From: Eutreptiella sp. 'Long Island Sound 2002' | Taxonomy: Eukaryota; Euglenozoa; Euglenophyceae; Eutreptiales; Eutreptiaceae | Assembly (NCBI GenBank): GCA_964036045.1 | Contig: OZ038381.1 | Span: 136,430,306 to 136,494,305, forward strand | Length of the DNA stretch: 64,000 bases | Direction: 5' to 3' | Part shown: positions 11,042 to 21,003 of the stretch, in pieces | How the letters are laid out: the number at the start of each line of letters is the position of its first letter | Position numbering within the stretch: position 1 is the stretch's first letter | Notes under the pieces: generated by a model | What the model saw: the letters and a program-made list of their open reading frames with translations, nothing else | Told to the model about the DNA's origin: nothing | Database searches by the model: none | Translations under genes and position numbers: made by a program

Positions 11042-11636
11042 GGGGTTGCCCAAGGGCATTTTTCGTGGGGAGGAGCGATATGGGGCCCAAGTGGACATGT
11101 GCCACTTTGGCCTCGTGGGAAGTGGAAACCCCAACCCCTCTAATTTTAGGGCGACCCACATGGCCGCTGCTACCCTCAGGCCTGCCCTCACCCCCTTGGT
11201 AGCAGACCTCAATGGGTATTGCACCTCCAATGCTCCACCATGGTTCACATGGTGTAGCATCCAAATTGTTCGCCCCCAAGGGACGGACACCATGGGCCTC
11301 CACTCCCATTTGCGGGATGGGGCGCCCATGGCGCTTATTGTGTGTGTGGGGTCTTTCACGGGGGGTGAGTTTTGGGTGGAGAGTGGTGGCCTGCTGAATC
11401 CCTCCTTGAGGGAAAAAAAGCGGCACACCCGTGTGTGCAAGGGTAGGGCGGTGGAGGGTTGGGCATGCACCGCCACCCCCCAAGCCCCGGTGTTGTTCAA
11501 CACCAGGGCACTACACGCTCCATTGTCATGGGAGGGCGAGCGATGGAGCGTGATTTTTTATAGTGCGGGGGGGGTTCTGCACTGCACGCCTGTGTGGCGG
11601 CAGCAGCTGCTGTCCATGGGTTTTAGGGTCCTCTAA
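11042..11636 (+). CDS. TET/JBP-like dioxygenase domain, atypical metal motif
   Basis: Open frame to TAA at 11634-11636, in the same frame as the preceding exon. Motifs in order: WCSIQIVRPQG; H-S-H-L-R-D-G (11301-11321) at the metal-binding position; VGSFTGGEFWVES; FNTRALHAPLSWEGERWSVIFYS with the distal His at 11514-11516 and the 2OG-binding Arg at 11541-11543. The order and the GGEFW and GERxSV signatures match TET/JBP-type 2OG-Fe(II) oxygenases, which oxidise thymine or 5-methylcytosine in DNA and are found in some fungal and algal transposons. Oddity: the family motif is HxD, while here the Asp is three residues after the nearest His (H-L-R-D), so metal binding may be altered, or the first His of H-S-H may serve. 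The domain could be the C-terminal part of the same protein or a separate product. The family is inferred from memory of the signatures. Confidence 0.5.
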
Positions 11637-11696
11637 CCCCTCCAGCCGATTCGATTATTGTTCACTATTTCTATTACTGTCTAGCCCGGAACATTT

Positions 11697-11729
11697 GAGA
11701 GGCACCCTATCCAAATCATCCAAAAGACT
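11697..11729 (-). repeat. 33-nt antisense copy of the element's own dioxygenase exon
   Basis: This segment is the exact reverse complement of 8290-8322, which encodes the SLLDDLDRVPL region of the dioxygenase exon. Nothing around it on either side matches. It lies in the non-coding stretch between the TET/JBP-like frame and word block C. Confidence 0.9.
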
Positions 11730-11888
11730 GTGTGACTGATTTGAATTTGTGATTGTGGCGCCATGTACCCCGTGCCTGCACATTGTTGACATCTCCAAGG
11801 TTTCCTGGGTGCAAAATCAACGTTTGTGAAGGTTTTAGGGTGCCCAACGCTTGCTCTAACACCACCAGTTAGTGCGCACTAACCCCTG

Positions 11889-12050
11889 CTCTAACTAGTT
11901 ATCGCGGGGGTTATCGCGCTCTAACTGGGTGCTCTAACTAGTTATCGCGGGGGGTTATCGCGCTCTAACTAGTTATCGCGGGGGGTTATTGCGGGGGTTA
12001 TCGCGCGATAACCTAGTTATCGCGGGGGTTATCGCGTGGGTTATCGCGTG
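11889..12050 (+). repeat. TTATCGCG word block C (probable intron 3)
   Basis: There are about nine TTATCGCG copies, one mutated to TTATTGCG, with the same CTCTAACTAG linkers and one TTATCGCGCGATAA palindrome. It is followed by a pyrimidine-rich stretch with possible acceptors at 12097 (GCGCCCAG) and 12107 (CTCTTAG). A donor for this intron is not convincing; GT at 11620 would fit the phase of acceptor 12097. Confidence 0.85.
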
Positions 12051-12097
12051 TGTTTTTTGGGCCCTTGCTTCAAAACCCTCCCTCATTTCGCGCCCAG

Positions 12098-12675
12098 GTC
12101 CTCTTAGGGAACGCCTCCCTTCGGCCTCGAGGGCCACAGAAAAAGATTTCGATCTAACCAGCACCAAAGTTTTCCTAACCTCCCCCCCCTTCCAAAGGCA
12201 ATTTGTGGAATGCCTCAAAGAGCATGTCCCCACAGTGAGGACCCCTGGGGGACCTATGTTATGGGTTGTTGTGCATGTCATGGTGAAATGCATTGAGGGT
12301 TTGTATGAGCTTTGGAGGGTGAGGGAGTTGTACACTCTAACCCAAGTGGAACGCCACCGTGCGTTGACCACAAAATTTTCAAAAGCGTGGGGAGACTCAG
12401 GTTGGTCCCCCACCAGGTGGATCCATTGGTGCTTGGCACATTCCACCTTTTTTGCCGAGAAATGGAGGAACATTTTTCAGTTTTCCTCCATCCCAACGGA
12501 GTATCGGCATGGGCCTTACAAGAGGAGGCTCAAAAATTGTTTCAAGGGTTGGTCTTTGGTGAGGCCAAGTATGTCCCTCCGCCACATGCACCATTGCATG
12601 TCCATGAACGCCCTGGAGCAAGGGCTTTTGGGACTGGAGGCAGCCAAGGCCTCAGACATTGATGACTTTGTATGA
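12098..12675 (+). CDS. C-terminal exon resembling protist transposon proteins
   Basis: About 192 codons to TGA at 12673-12675. The peptide starts RERLPSASRATEKDFD and ends with an acidic tail (KASDIDDFV). Its core has GWSPTRWIHWCLAHSTFF, FSSIPTEYRHGPYKRR, LKNCFKGW and a final SMNALEQGLLGLE block. This order (WIHW..AHS, FSSIPTE.RH..YK, F.GW, AL..GL) resembles the C-terminal part of a large, uncharacterised transposon-encoded protein family that I recall from algal and animal gene predictions. That recollection is not a database result. No zinc or catalytic site can be named. As the last long frame before the right inverted repeat it is probably the final exon of the element's gene, but linkage to the upstream exons is inferred only from order, strand and the intervening word block. 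Confidence 0.5.
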
Positions 12676-12745
12676 AAAACGACCACAGATGCTTTGTGCC
12701 AAGTGTTTTGTGTTGTTTGTCCTAGGGAGGGAGGGAGGAGGGGTG

Positions 12746-12820
12746 CGCGATAACTACCCGCGATAACTGCGCGATAACTGAGTTATCGCGCGATAACTAG
12801 CGCGATAACTAGTTAGAGCA
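12746..12820 (-). repeat. TTATCGCG word block D, inverted relative to A-C
   Basis: There are about five CGCGATAA copies (reverse complement of the word) and one TTATCGCGCGATAA palindrome, followed by CTCTAAC-type linkers to 12866. With block A it forms nested inverted subterminal repeats; for example CTCTAACTAGTTATCGCG at 7241 faces its reverse complement near 12800-12818. Confidence 0.85.
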
Positions 12821-13020
12821 AGGTGCTCTAACTGCGTTCTAACTCTGTTCTAACTGTGCTCTAACTCTTTGACCCCCCCCCCAAAAACCACCCCCATGAT
12901 GCGGGTTATGTGGGGAAAGAAAGGGGATGGGGGGTTTTTGAGGGTGCTGAATCCATTTTTTTAGGTGGTTTGCCCCAAAATTGAGGGTAGGTGGGTGTTC
13001 CAGAAATTGCGTTCTAACTA

Positions 13021-13056
13021 GGGGTTCCGCACCACGCCCTAGAACGCTGCATCCCA
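13021..13056 (-). repeat. Right terminal inverted repeat of the 6-kb element
   Basis: A perfect 36-bp reverse complement of 7063-7098, ending GCTGCATCCCA. It is directly preceded by a CTAACTAG linker word. Confidence 0.9.
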
Positions 13057-13588
13057 TGGACCAAAGGTACACAAAAGCCAAGAAAGGTGCAAGTGACGAC
13101 GGCTATGCGTGACACGCCACAACTCAACCATGCGAGTTGCCACCTCGTCATGTGTCAATGGCAAACGGAGGTTGTGGCGGGGGCGCCCAATACAAGGTAT
13201 ACGGGGGGGGGGGTATGAATGTGCATGGTGATTAGGAGGGGGCTGGATGGCAAGTAGACGTGTTGCCACGGACACCAGGTGTCCGCTCAATCAAATCAAA
13301 AACGGCTGTCAACATAGGTGCTCGTTAGGTCACAATTTGCTTACACGGCTTCTTTCGCGTGCACTTACGGGAGTCAAAATGTGGAAAAAGGGGGGTGTCG
13401 AAAACTCATTATAGACCCCCCTATTTTTCGACTTATCCCTGTCACGGTCAAAGAATAGTTTCAGGTAGAACCAGTTGAACGCATTGTCCAAGACTCAACG
13501 TACACGGGTGGTATTGTATTCATGTTCTGTTGTTGTGGGGTGGGCCTGTAGTTGCATTCCTGCCATGTATATGTCTCTGTGTTACTGA
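13057..13588. other. No recognisable gene
   Basis: Contains a G run near 13204 and a short inverted repeat, GTCGAAAA ... TTTTCGAC, around 13396-13432. The rest shows nothing I can support. Confidence 0.45.
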
Positions 13589-13605
13589 TCTCGCACTGCT
13601 TGCAG

Positions 13606-13863
13606 CACATGGTGTCCTATTCAAACATATGAGTGGCGATTGTACAGCCACTATATACCCATTTTTGTCAAAAAAGCGCGCCAAAAATCACTCCAGGGGT
13701 GGAATGCAAAAAAAGACGTACCCTATAGAGAGTTTCCCTCCTGTACCGATCTTTGGCACACCTTTTTTGATTTTTTTGTTTATGAGTGGGCACATGTGGA
13801 TGATTATACTTGGACCGATCTTTGGCACACTTCCGATCACTTTAATGAATATCCTTCTCTCTG
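13606..13863 (+). CDS. Hypothetical exon, aromatic-rich
   Basis: After a plausible 3' splice site (CACTGCTTGCAG, ending 13605) an 85-codon open frame runs to TGA at 13861-13863. The peptide has TYEWRLYSHYIPIFVKKARQ near its start, then REFPSCTDLWHTFFDFF and TWTDLWHTSDHFNEYPSL. The TDLWHT motif occurs twice. The regular charged and aromatic composition suggests real coding, but I recognise no family. It could equally be a remnant of a mobile element next to the 7-13 kb unit. Confidence 0.35.
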
Positions 13864-15236
13864 AATGCCCATTGACATTTTATTTTATATGTTTTGCACC
13901 ACGCTGTTTTGTGTTTTGATCTCTGGCATTACTAATTACTCGCATCAGTAATGGCCGCCATTGTGCATGTGAGTGAGACCATTCGTCTGCCCGAAGCCAT
14001 TGTCACTGGGCAGTGCATTGCACCCATCATTCCCACTGCATTGGTCCCGGTGTCTTGCACGCCCTAGTCCTCATTCTGTCATGACAGTTGAGGTCACATA
14101 ATGAAGTCACCACGGGTTCTCATTTGGTCACAAGTTGAGGCAATGTGCTTTCCCTTCTTCTCACCACAACCTCCCATCGTACCACGTCAGCATGTGTTTG
14201 CGCACCTGCCGTCGCTGGCGGCATACTGCTCACCCTATCGAGCAGTGACGTTGTTGCTGTGTGTCCACCGGCTGTCCGGCACCCGTCCGATTCACTTGCA
14301 AAGCCATACTCCTCGTCTTCCCGTGGAAGGTGCCCACTTTTGTCGGGCACGAGTTGCCACACATCATTCTGTGGGCATCAGCCATGGCACTGCACTCGCC
14401 CTCTTGTCGTCTCGTGTCACGGTTGTTGTGGACGCGGCTGCTGCCCCTCCACTTTGCCCGTCAACGGCTGAGGATAGGAGGTGTTCTTGCCTTTTTGTTC
14501 GCCCCGGCCTTCGTTGTGCTTCACAGTTTTTGCTAGATGTGACTGCTGCTCCACTCTGCCTGTCACCGATAGGGGATGCATAGGGGATGCTTTTGTCTTT
14601 CGGTTGTGGGCGTTGGGCCCTCTTCTCGGGGTTTTGGGGCCAGATTGCTGAGCGTGTCGGCGCTGAACTATAGTTTTGTAGAAAAGGAAGTTGTGTTATT
14701 GCCCTGTACTCCGTGCCCATGACTGTTTCTCTAAAACTGTACTCTGCCATTCTGTACCATGACCTTCTCAAACAACACAGCGCCGGCGCCGATTGCTTCA
14801 TGGGAAGGTCGGATTACGGAGCAAATGGACGCCCTGGACATTCCTGCGCCTCCCTGGGGGCGCACCGTAGGCTTGCGGCACGAGTACCAGCTGAGCACCG
14901 GTCTATGGTACTCTTGACGGGCGCGGTCGTCTTCTACCAGGGTTAAAACAACGTCGCTGGCACGGATATTCTTCGACCTGCTGCGGGTTGCAGTGGTCCA
15001 GAGTTGCTTCACATACTACGTACCTGCGGCTCCCTTGGAAATGTGAAGTTGGATCTTAGTTGGGGCTAAAACGGCTTATTTGGGGCTAAGTGGTGTTCCT
15101 CAAGGGGTTTCATGTGGAAATTTTAGGCTTTCGGGCCTTGGGTCTCGTTTAGGGTTGTCCCCAAAGGCATCCCCACCCCTAGTCCCAAGGGATTTGACTC
15201 GGGGGGGTACTTTTTTTTCGACGGCTCATTTGATTG
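13864..15236. other. No supported gene; GC-rich overlapping open frames
   Basis: Between about 14,100 and 14,950 both strands are open in several frames (up to 160 codons on +, 145 on -), a composition effect. A short internal repetition occurs near 14430-14470 and 14535-14580. No motif or splice evidence lets me choose a gene. Confidence 0.4.
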
Positions 15237-15385
15237 AGCAACCCGACCGAGCCGTCACTGAGCCGTCACTGAGCCGGCTCACTTAGCTCTCATTTAGCTC
15301 TCACTCAGCTCTCACTAAGCGCGCTAAATGGCTCACTGAGCGCTCACTGAGAGCAAATTGGGGGCTCACTCAGGGCTCACTTAAC
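15237..15385 (+). repeat. Cluster of CACTGAGC/CACTTAGC words
   Basis: About a dozen variants of CTCACTGAGC, CTCACTTAGC and CTCATTTAGC occur in 150 bp, with single-base substitutions between them. The style is the same as the word blocks of the 7-13 kb and 47-51 kb elements: one short word in dense, irregular repetition. It may mark the end of an element not otherwise visible. Confidence 0.7.
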
Positions 15386-16234
15386 ATGCACGGGCACAAA
15401 TCTTCCATCAGACGCACTTACTTGGTCCTTTGTCGCAATGCACGTTCCACAATCCTCGTCAATTTGTTCTCTCTGCCCTTCCTCTCCCGCCGGGCACGTG
15501 ACCAAGTCGTGCACCGGCGTTGCAACCCCCTTTGCTTGGTCACAGCCCTACTCTCCACCTCCCAACCTTCCTTGCGGAGGTTATCATCTAGTGCGTGGTT
15601 ATCCACCACGCACTGCAAGCCCGACCTATCGTTCCCCATGAGACCCAAATTCAATCCAATGTATTTAATTTTTGGCCAAAAATGAATTGATTAAACCAAA
15701 GGTGCCGCTTTTTGCGGGGGGTTAGGGGCGTCGCTTGGGAAATTTTTTACCCCCATGGGGTGCCTTGTGTGTTTGTCCGCCATTTTACCCCGTGGGTGGG
15801 GGCGGGGTTCCATCCATGTTGATGTGTAAAAATATTAAAACGGCCATCAGCTTTTAAATTTCAAACGAATTTTTGGTTTAAAATATGCAGATTTTAAATA
15901 TTATGCGTCCCCGGGATTCAAAATTAAACCAAGAAAATTTAAACCACGTTCCAAAAATGAAATGTCCTTGGCCATCCGGGCCATGGTTCACGTGTTACAC
16001 CTCTTGGGGGGCCGTTGTCTTGGGCCTAGACCTCTTCGGACCCGTCTTCGGGTCCCACGGTGCGGGGGTAGGTGGGCTAGGATTGAGGGGGTTAGGGGTG
16101 TCACTTGGTTCGGGCTGGTTGGGTTGAGGGTCATTCGAGGGGTTAGCGGGCTCAATCCGGGGTTCCTAACTTGTGTCCATGGCCATCCCAGCCACCATAG
16201 TACCTTACACCCCACCCCCCCTCGCCTTATTGGC

Positions 16235-16238
16235 ACTC

Positions 16239-16280
<42 letters not shown>

Positions 16281-16538
16281 ACTTCGTGAGGGAAACAAGA
16301 ACCAACCCAATGCGGACAAACACACAAAACCATCTTACATTATACCCACCTCTTACCTTATACCTCCCCGACCCCTCCTCCAACCGTTATGCACACACAC
16401 ATACACACACACACACGCACACACACACAACGATTAAGGTTTGGGAGGGTATGCCCCTTTCGTGTTGCAGGTGGACGGGACGGCCCAATGCAGAACCAAG
16501 AGAAAGAGGTTGGACGTATGGCTGTGTGTGCATGTGTG

Positions 16539-16580
<42 letters not shown>

Positions 16581-16860
16581 CATTGTGGCTAGGCCCCAAA
16601 GCAGGTTCAGGGGCTGGTTCACACGTTGCTTTGCGGTATCGTGGCGTTTGGGGTTGTGGTGTGTGGGGGTCTGGGGCATGGGGCTGTAGTATCTAGGGGT
16701 GTGGTGTGTGGGGCTGTGGTGTGTGGGGGTGTGGTTTCTAGGGCTTTGGTGTGTGTAGCTATGGTCTGTGGGGTCGTGGTGTGTATGGGGGGGGTGCCTA
16801 GGGCTTTAGTATTAGGCGTTGTTGTTTACCTGCACAGAAATGGGTGCAGGGCGTCACAAA
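16235..16860 (+). repeat. CA/TG microsatellite module, forward copy 1
   Basis: A (CA)n tract at about 16242-16275, a second at 16391-16430, a spacer starting GGTTTGGGAGGGTATGCCCC, a (TG)n tract at 16532-16580, then GTGGTGTGTGGGG-type degenerate repeats. The same order appears at 47.4-48.2 kb and, inverted, at 22.9-23.35 and 49.4-49.95 kb. Frames through it are low-complexity and not coding. Confidence 0.8.
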
Positions 16861-16973
16861 GGGGGGGCAAATGAATTTTTTGGACGACATTTTTGATTTT
16901 TTTCGTTTAAATTTTAAACTTAAATATTGCGATTTTAAAATTTTCTGTGCCGGCGATCCAACTTTTAAACTTT

Positions 16974-17046
16974 AAACGACTGTTAGCCTTGCTAACTGGG
17001 GTTTTATATTCGTTCCAGATTGCTTTGGAAATTTTGCTTGGGGAAG
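16974..17046 (+). repeat. Split direct repeat A1
   Basis: AAACGACTGTTAGC...TTGC followed by ...ATTTTGCTTGGGGAAG. It aligns with A2 (21752-21832) with a few substitutions and a small gap. The first ORF begins immediately after it. Confidence 0.8.
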
Positions 17047-17385
17047 ATGGCGGAATGTATGGAGTTCCAGGATTACCTCGAGGCCGGAGTGCACAACTTT
17101 GTGCGAGAGGGGACCCTAGCAGCATCATGGGCTAAGGCAAGCATGAGGTTAACCAACTCCCTTCGCCATCTGGGGGACTCGCGTTCGCAATGGCTCCAGA
17201 CTTTTGCCAATGCCTCGGTTTTCAGAGAGACAGAAGAAGCGCTCAGTGAGAACCTTATCGGGTACACGTTGACAGAGCTGGTCCAAATAGTCATGACTAC
17301 AGGAGCTTTTGAGAAAATCCGTGCGCAGTCGGAAGGTGCGAATAAGGCCTCACACCCTGCCTTGGTGAGCCTGTTGGAAGGGTAG
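17047..17385 (+). CDS. Candidate ORF1 (gag-like position) of the YR retroelement
   Basis: ATG at 17047, directly after repeat A1, opens 112 codons to TAG. The peptide begins MAECMEFQDYLEAGVHNF and contains TEEALSENLIGYTLTELVQIV, consistent with a helical globular domain. It sits where these elements carry a gag-type ORF1, but I see no diagnostic motif. More open sequence follows in other frames (17503-17694), so the original ORF may have been longer and is now broken. Confidence 0.4.
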   Translation: MAECMEFQDYLEAGVHNFVREGTLAASWAKASMRLTNSLRHLGDSRSQWLQTFANASVFRETEEALSENLIGYTLTELVQIVMTTGAFEKIRAQSEGANKASHPALVSLLEG

Positions 17386-17778
17386 GCTGTCCTCATCAAG
17401 TCCCTCACTGAAAAAGGTCAACAGCCTCTCACAAGCACCGACCCGATCGGAGAAAACCGTGCCGCCTCTATGCCTCAAGGAATTACATGACATGGGCCTG
17501 GTATGGATCGTCCTCAATGGGTAACCAGGGTCCTGTGCTACCTCAAATCCGCGATCCTCAAAGAGGCCCTCCCGACGGACTCCATGAGAATGACCCCCAA
17601 GTGGGATGATAAGGCATATGAGTCGCTTCTTTTCAGCCTCTCGGGCGATCAGAATAGCGATACAACGGTATGGACTGAGGTGGTGGGGACTTGAGGATAG
17701 CAGGGGATGCCCCCATGGATGAAAGCTCAGACACACACACCCCGGTGCTGTCACTTAGTAGCTCTGTGTGCCTGATGG

Positions 17779-18081
17779 TTGAATCTCTCTAGCTTCTGGT
17801 CTAGTCCTCCGTCCACTGCTCCAAGGAACGATACGGATTCCACCTCCTCCAAGCAGGCATCGGCGGACCCCGGCTTCACCTCAGGCCTTAGTGCGGCAGG
17901 GGCACGGCTCAAAAAGGTCATGCGACGCCGTTTCAAAATGGTGGATGGAGTGGAGTATTTCGAGGTCCATAAAGGAGAGTGGGTACGTTCGGACTCCGCC
18001 CAAGTGGGGCCCTGTAAAACCTCCAAGGGGCACGGGTCCATCGAGAGGCACTGGGTGTGGAATTGCCCCAGATTGGAGTGA
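17779..18081 (+). pseudogene. Zinc-knuckle-like fragment upstream of the recombinase
   Basis: An open frame of 100 codons. Its C-terminal half has DGVEYFEVHKGEW, then a C ... H ... RHWVWNCP pattern ending at about 18,070. A very similar pattern (CRKC ... RRRWHFHCP) lies upstream of the second recombinase at 24.44-24.50 kb. I infer a shared small zinc-binding domain that normally precedes the recombinase in this family. It is out of frame with the recombinase here. Confidence 0.4.
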
Positions 18082-18087
18082 AGGCAT

Positions 18088-19308
18088 TTGGCGGCCCATC
18101 CGGTGGACGCGACATCAATGCTACAACGGCTGGACCGCTTTCGGAAGGGGGTTTTCGAGCTCGCGCCAACCCATGTGGCTTCCCAGGACGTCATCGACTG
18201 GACGGCGGTGCCGGATGCATGGCAAATCTTGGGTGAGACCGACCCCACAAAGTGCCCGGCAGCCTGCGTGGTTTCAACGTGGAGGCCGTCCACGAGGAGA
18301 ATTTATACCGGCCGCCTACGCCGATTTGCCCAGTTTGGGGGCACTGTCTAGCCAGGCGACATGCAGGCGTTGGCGGAAAGGGTCCTCCTCTCCATGTCTG
18401 CCCAGTGCCAGAAAGCGGCGGCAGCCAGAGGATTTATATCCGCCCTCAAGGTGGTGGCCACCTTGGGGTGGATCCCCACGTTACAGTGGGACAGATTATG
18501 GAGACTTTCAAAGGCGGCACTCGATTCCCCGGGGCAGCGACAGTTCGTGGGGCCGGACCTCCTCCAGCTTATGGCCGAGTCGTGCACCAGGGTGGGGGAG
18601 TGGAAGATATACGCAGTGGCGGTACTGTCCTTTGCTACGCTATGCAGAGTGGGAGAAACCTCGTCACTTCGACGATCGAACATCTCCAAGGTGGGGATTA
18701 CGTACCAAGGCATCAAGCGAGACCACCGCCAGATCACACGACGCCTGGGACCGTACGTGCAGGCTTGGGCTTCATGGCTCCGCCGGATCGCACCGGCTGA
18801 GGCAGCAACGTTGGGACTTGCAGCGGACCTCGAAATGGGTATGGCCAAGCTCCTGCAAGGGACTAACAGAGGTGAGGCAGGTTGGCATTCCTGGAGACGG
18901 GAACGCGCTACATACCTCCGTTGGTTGGGACTGCCGTGGAGGCACCTCCTCTGGTGGGGCAGGTGGCATAGCATCAAAATTGCACACTTGTACGCGTCTC
19001 CCTCTGACGAATTTGAATGTGTGCAGATTACGAGACTGCCTTGGCCAACCAATGAGGGAATCCGATGGCGCGAAATTGATATCCGGGACTTGTGGCCGCC
19101 CCGCCTCACGGAAGTCTCCGAAAACGACGAGGCAGCCCGGAAATCACCAGCCGACGACAAGCGGACGCGATCCAACCATAGTGACGGAGGGGCAGAGAAG
19201 GACAAGACCCCGGGGGACCCGGCGGGCGGTTCCAGCCCGCCTGGAGGGAGGAGGATCAAATTCCCGGCGCAAGGATACCCCGGAAGCCACAGGGGCGAGA
19301 GCACCTGA
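18088..19308 (+). pseudogene. Tyrosine recombinase, one in-frame TAG
   Basis: One frame of about 406 codons interrupted by a single TAG at 18349-18351. The N-terminal SAM-like core-binding domain includes STRRIYTGRLRRFAQFGG (before the stop). The catalytic domain has Arg I in LCRVGETSSLRR (18646-18648), the HxxR motif in GWHSWRRERA (His 18886-18888, Arg three residues later), Trp in the third position (WGRWHS, 18964-18966) and the nucleophile Tyr in IAHLYA (18991-18993). All catalytic residues expected for DIRS/PAT-type recombinases are present. A low-complexity charged tail (KRTRSNHSDGG, GGRRIKFPAQ) follows to the stop at 19306-19308. The enzyme would integrate the circular element DNA. Only the TAG visibly breaks it. 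Confidence 0.75.
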
Positions 19309-19773
19309 GGACATCCAGCCTCCCGGGGGAACGAGGTCCGCGGACCCGATGCCGGCACGGGGTAGGGCATCCAGCGCCTCATAGGAAGCCCCTAGCGCCT
19401 TCACAGAAGCCCCCATCAACGTTGATGAACAGTACGACGTGCAGATGGGTCCCCCGGCACGTCGCGAAGCCAGTGGGGGAGCGAGACCTACCGTGCTAGG
19501 TCTGGCAGGAGGACGGTTCCAAGGACGACCACGGGGTTTCACGACGTGGAGAACAAGACCCCAAACCACCGCGGGACTCGGACCCAAGCACCTGGCAACG
19601 CTGGCTCGACGTGCGGCCGGCGGCGCCGGTGCACGATGATTGCCCTCGGGAAAGGGCCGTGAGATGCTTGATCCAGTCGGAGCGAGGTCAGCGGTCGCTG
19701 GACGAAGTTTCTCAAGGCGCGAGACTAGGTGGTAACCTCAGGCAATTGCTACATCCACGAATCCGTTTTTTGT

Positions 19774-20665
19774 TCATCCAAGGGGGGAGGGTAGCAAGGG
19801 ACCTGAGTATGGTGGATGTAGATGACCAATTAATTGCAGCTTTGGACTCCTACAGAGAGCATCACACAGGTGCTGCGCCACCGGGCTTACCCTAGCTTTT
19901 CCGTAACCGACAACTCGGAAATCGTCCAAATAGTGCAGGACTATGACCCCACTGGTATCCACCGAATTGGTCACAAAGGCAAGCACATACTGGCATATGA
20001 CCGGTGAAAAACACCAACCAAAAGGAAAGCACGAAAAAGCGTATGATTTACCGGCGATGCGCACTCTAAAGCTATTTTTGTAAGCCTCCGGCAAAGTCAA
20101 TGACCAAAAAGCGTTGGTAAGGGCAATGTGACAGGCCAGAAGGGATGCACCCGGTTCCGCCAAAAGACGCAAACTGTCTAGTGCACGTAGGAAGGGGTCG
20201 TTAAGGTGGCCCGAACAGGGTGTCCCCAGCGAAAGACTGGGAGGCCCATACTGTGGGCCTGCATAAGGAAAGCAAGATCTTCCAAAGAGGGTAAACTAAA
20301 ACATGGCGGCTCAAAACGGTGGCACTTGTTTAGACGCACCAAATGCATAATCATGCAAGCCTTCACGGCATTCTTGGGGATGGGGAATAGGTAGCCATTG
20401 GGCCCTAGGGGACCCCCCCCCCCCCAGCACACTGCCGGAGGACCCCGTCCCTCACCAAAGCTCGCGCCATAATGAGACCCTCTGGGGAGATCTCGGGCAT
20501 CTCCCCCAAATCACGAGCGGTCACCTCTTGAAAGTCAAGTGGGGCCAGGAAATCCCACAAGAATTCCGGGATGGGGATGTTGCCCACCGGTCCCAGCCCC
20601 CTATCCAACACAGACAGGTCGAGGCTTAGGAGGAGGGTAATCAGGGAGGTGGAATCCCATAGCAC
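19774..20665 (-). pseudogene. Reverse transcriptase fragment of DIRS/PAT type, opposite strand
   Basis: Read on the - strand from 20665 down. An N-terminal helix region (EMPEISPEGLIMARALVRDG) precedes a slip at the C run at 20409-20422; then GYLFPIPKNAVKACMIMH and LVRLNKCHRF (fingers). In another frame come LTNAFWSLTLPEAYKNSFRV (motif A region), SYAFSCFPFGWCFSPV (motif B region) and VLHYLDDFRVVG, the catalytic YxDD (about 19908-19940). The motif A Asp appears to be replaced by Ala in the visible frame (HIALTNAFWS). At least two frameshifts and the lost Asp make it inactive. It faces the recombinase and RNase H, implying an inversion or insertion of this segment. Confidence 0.7.
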
Positions 20666-21003
20666 ACAAGACCATACATCCCCTCTCTGGGAGTAGGGCA
20701 GTGGCCGTTATCAGCACTAAAAGTGTTCTGGATCCCGTGCCTGAAATCCAGTGGTTGGGCAAGTGGCTGGTGCTGTCTGGCGATGGGGCGGGGCCCTTCT
20801 CTAAGGGACCGGGGGGGGGGGGTCGCTTTGCTGGGTCTTTGGATCCGTGCTGGGTCTTACCCCTTACCCGCAAACACACCCATAGGATCCTGGGTTGATT
20901 TATTTGGAGTTTGCGTCGTACCGTTGGGTTCGCCCCTTTTTTGAGTGGATGGTGGGCCCCCTGTCCCGGGGGGGCAAATTAGCTCCAAAACCGCCCCCGT
21001 TCC

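Larger units (their letters stand above)
7063..13056 (+). mobile_element. 6-kb element with 36-bp inverted repeats and a dioxygenase gene
   Basis: A perfect 36-bp inverted repeat at 7063-7098 and 13021-13056 bounds 5,994 bp. Inside are four blocks of the word TTATCGCG: three in one orientation at 7242-7390, 9600-9784 and 11889-12050, and one inverted at 12746-12820. Between them lie long + strand open frames with oxygenase motifs and a phase-consistent intron. The flanks carry a 2-bp TG/TG match that could be a target duplication but is weak evidence. The inverted ends, the inverted outer word blocks and a C-terminal protein segment resembling protist transposon ORFs all point to a DNA transposon. 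I see no intact DDE signature, so it could be a non-autonomous or unusual autonomous element. I know no described element with this content. Confidence 0.75.

Noticed and set aside
7050-13070. TG target-site duplication of the 6-kb element
   Set aside because: Only two matching bases; expected by chance about once in 16.
14101-14583. 160-codon frame on the + strand
   Set aside because: GC-rich region open in several frames on both strands, with no motif or splice support.
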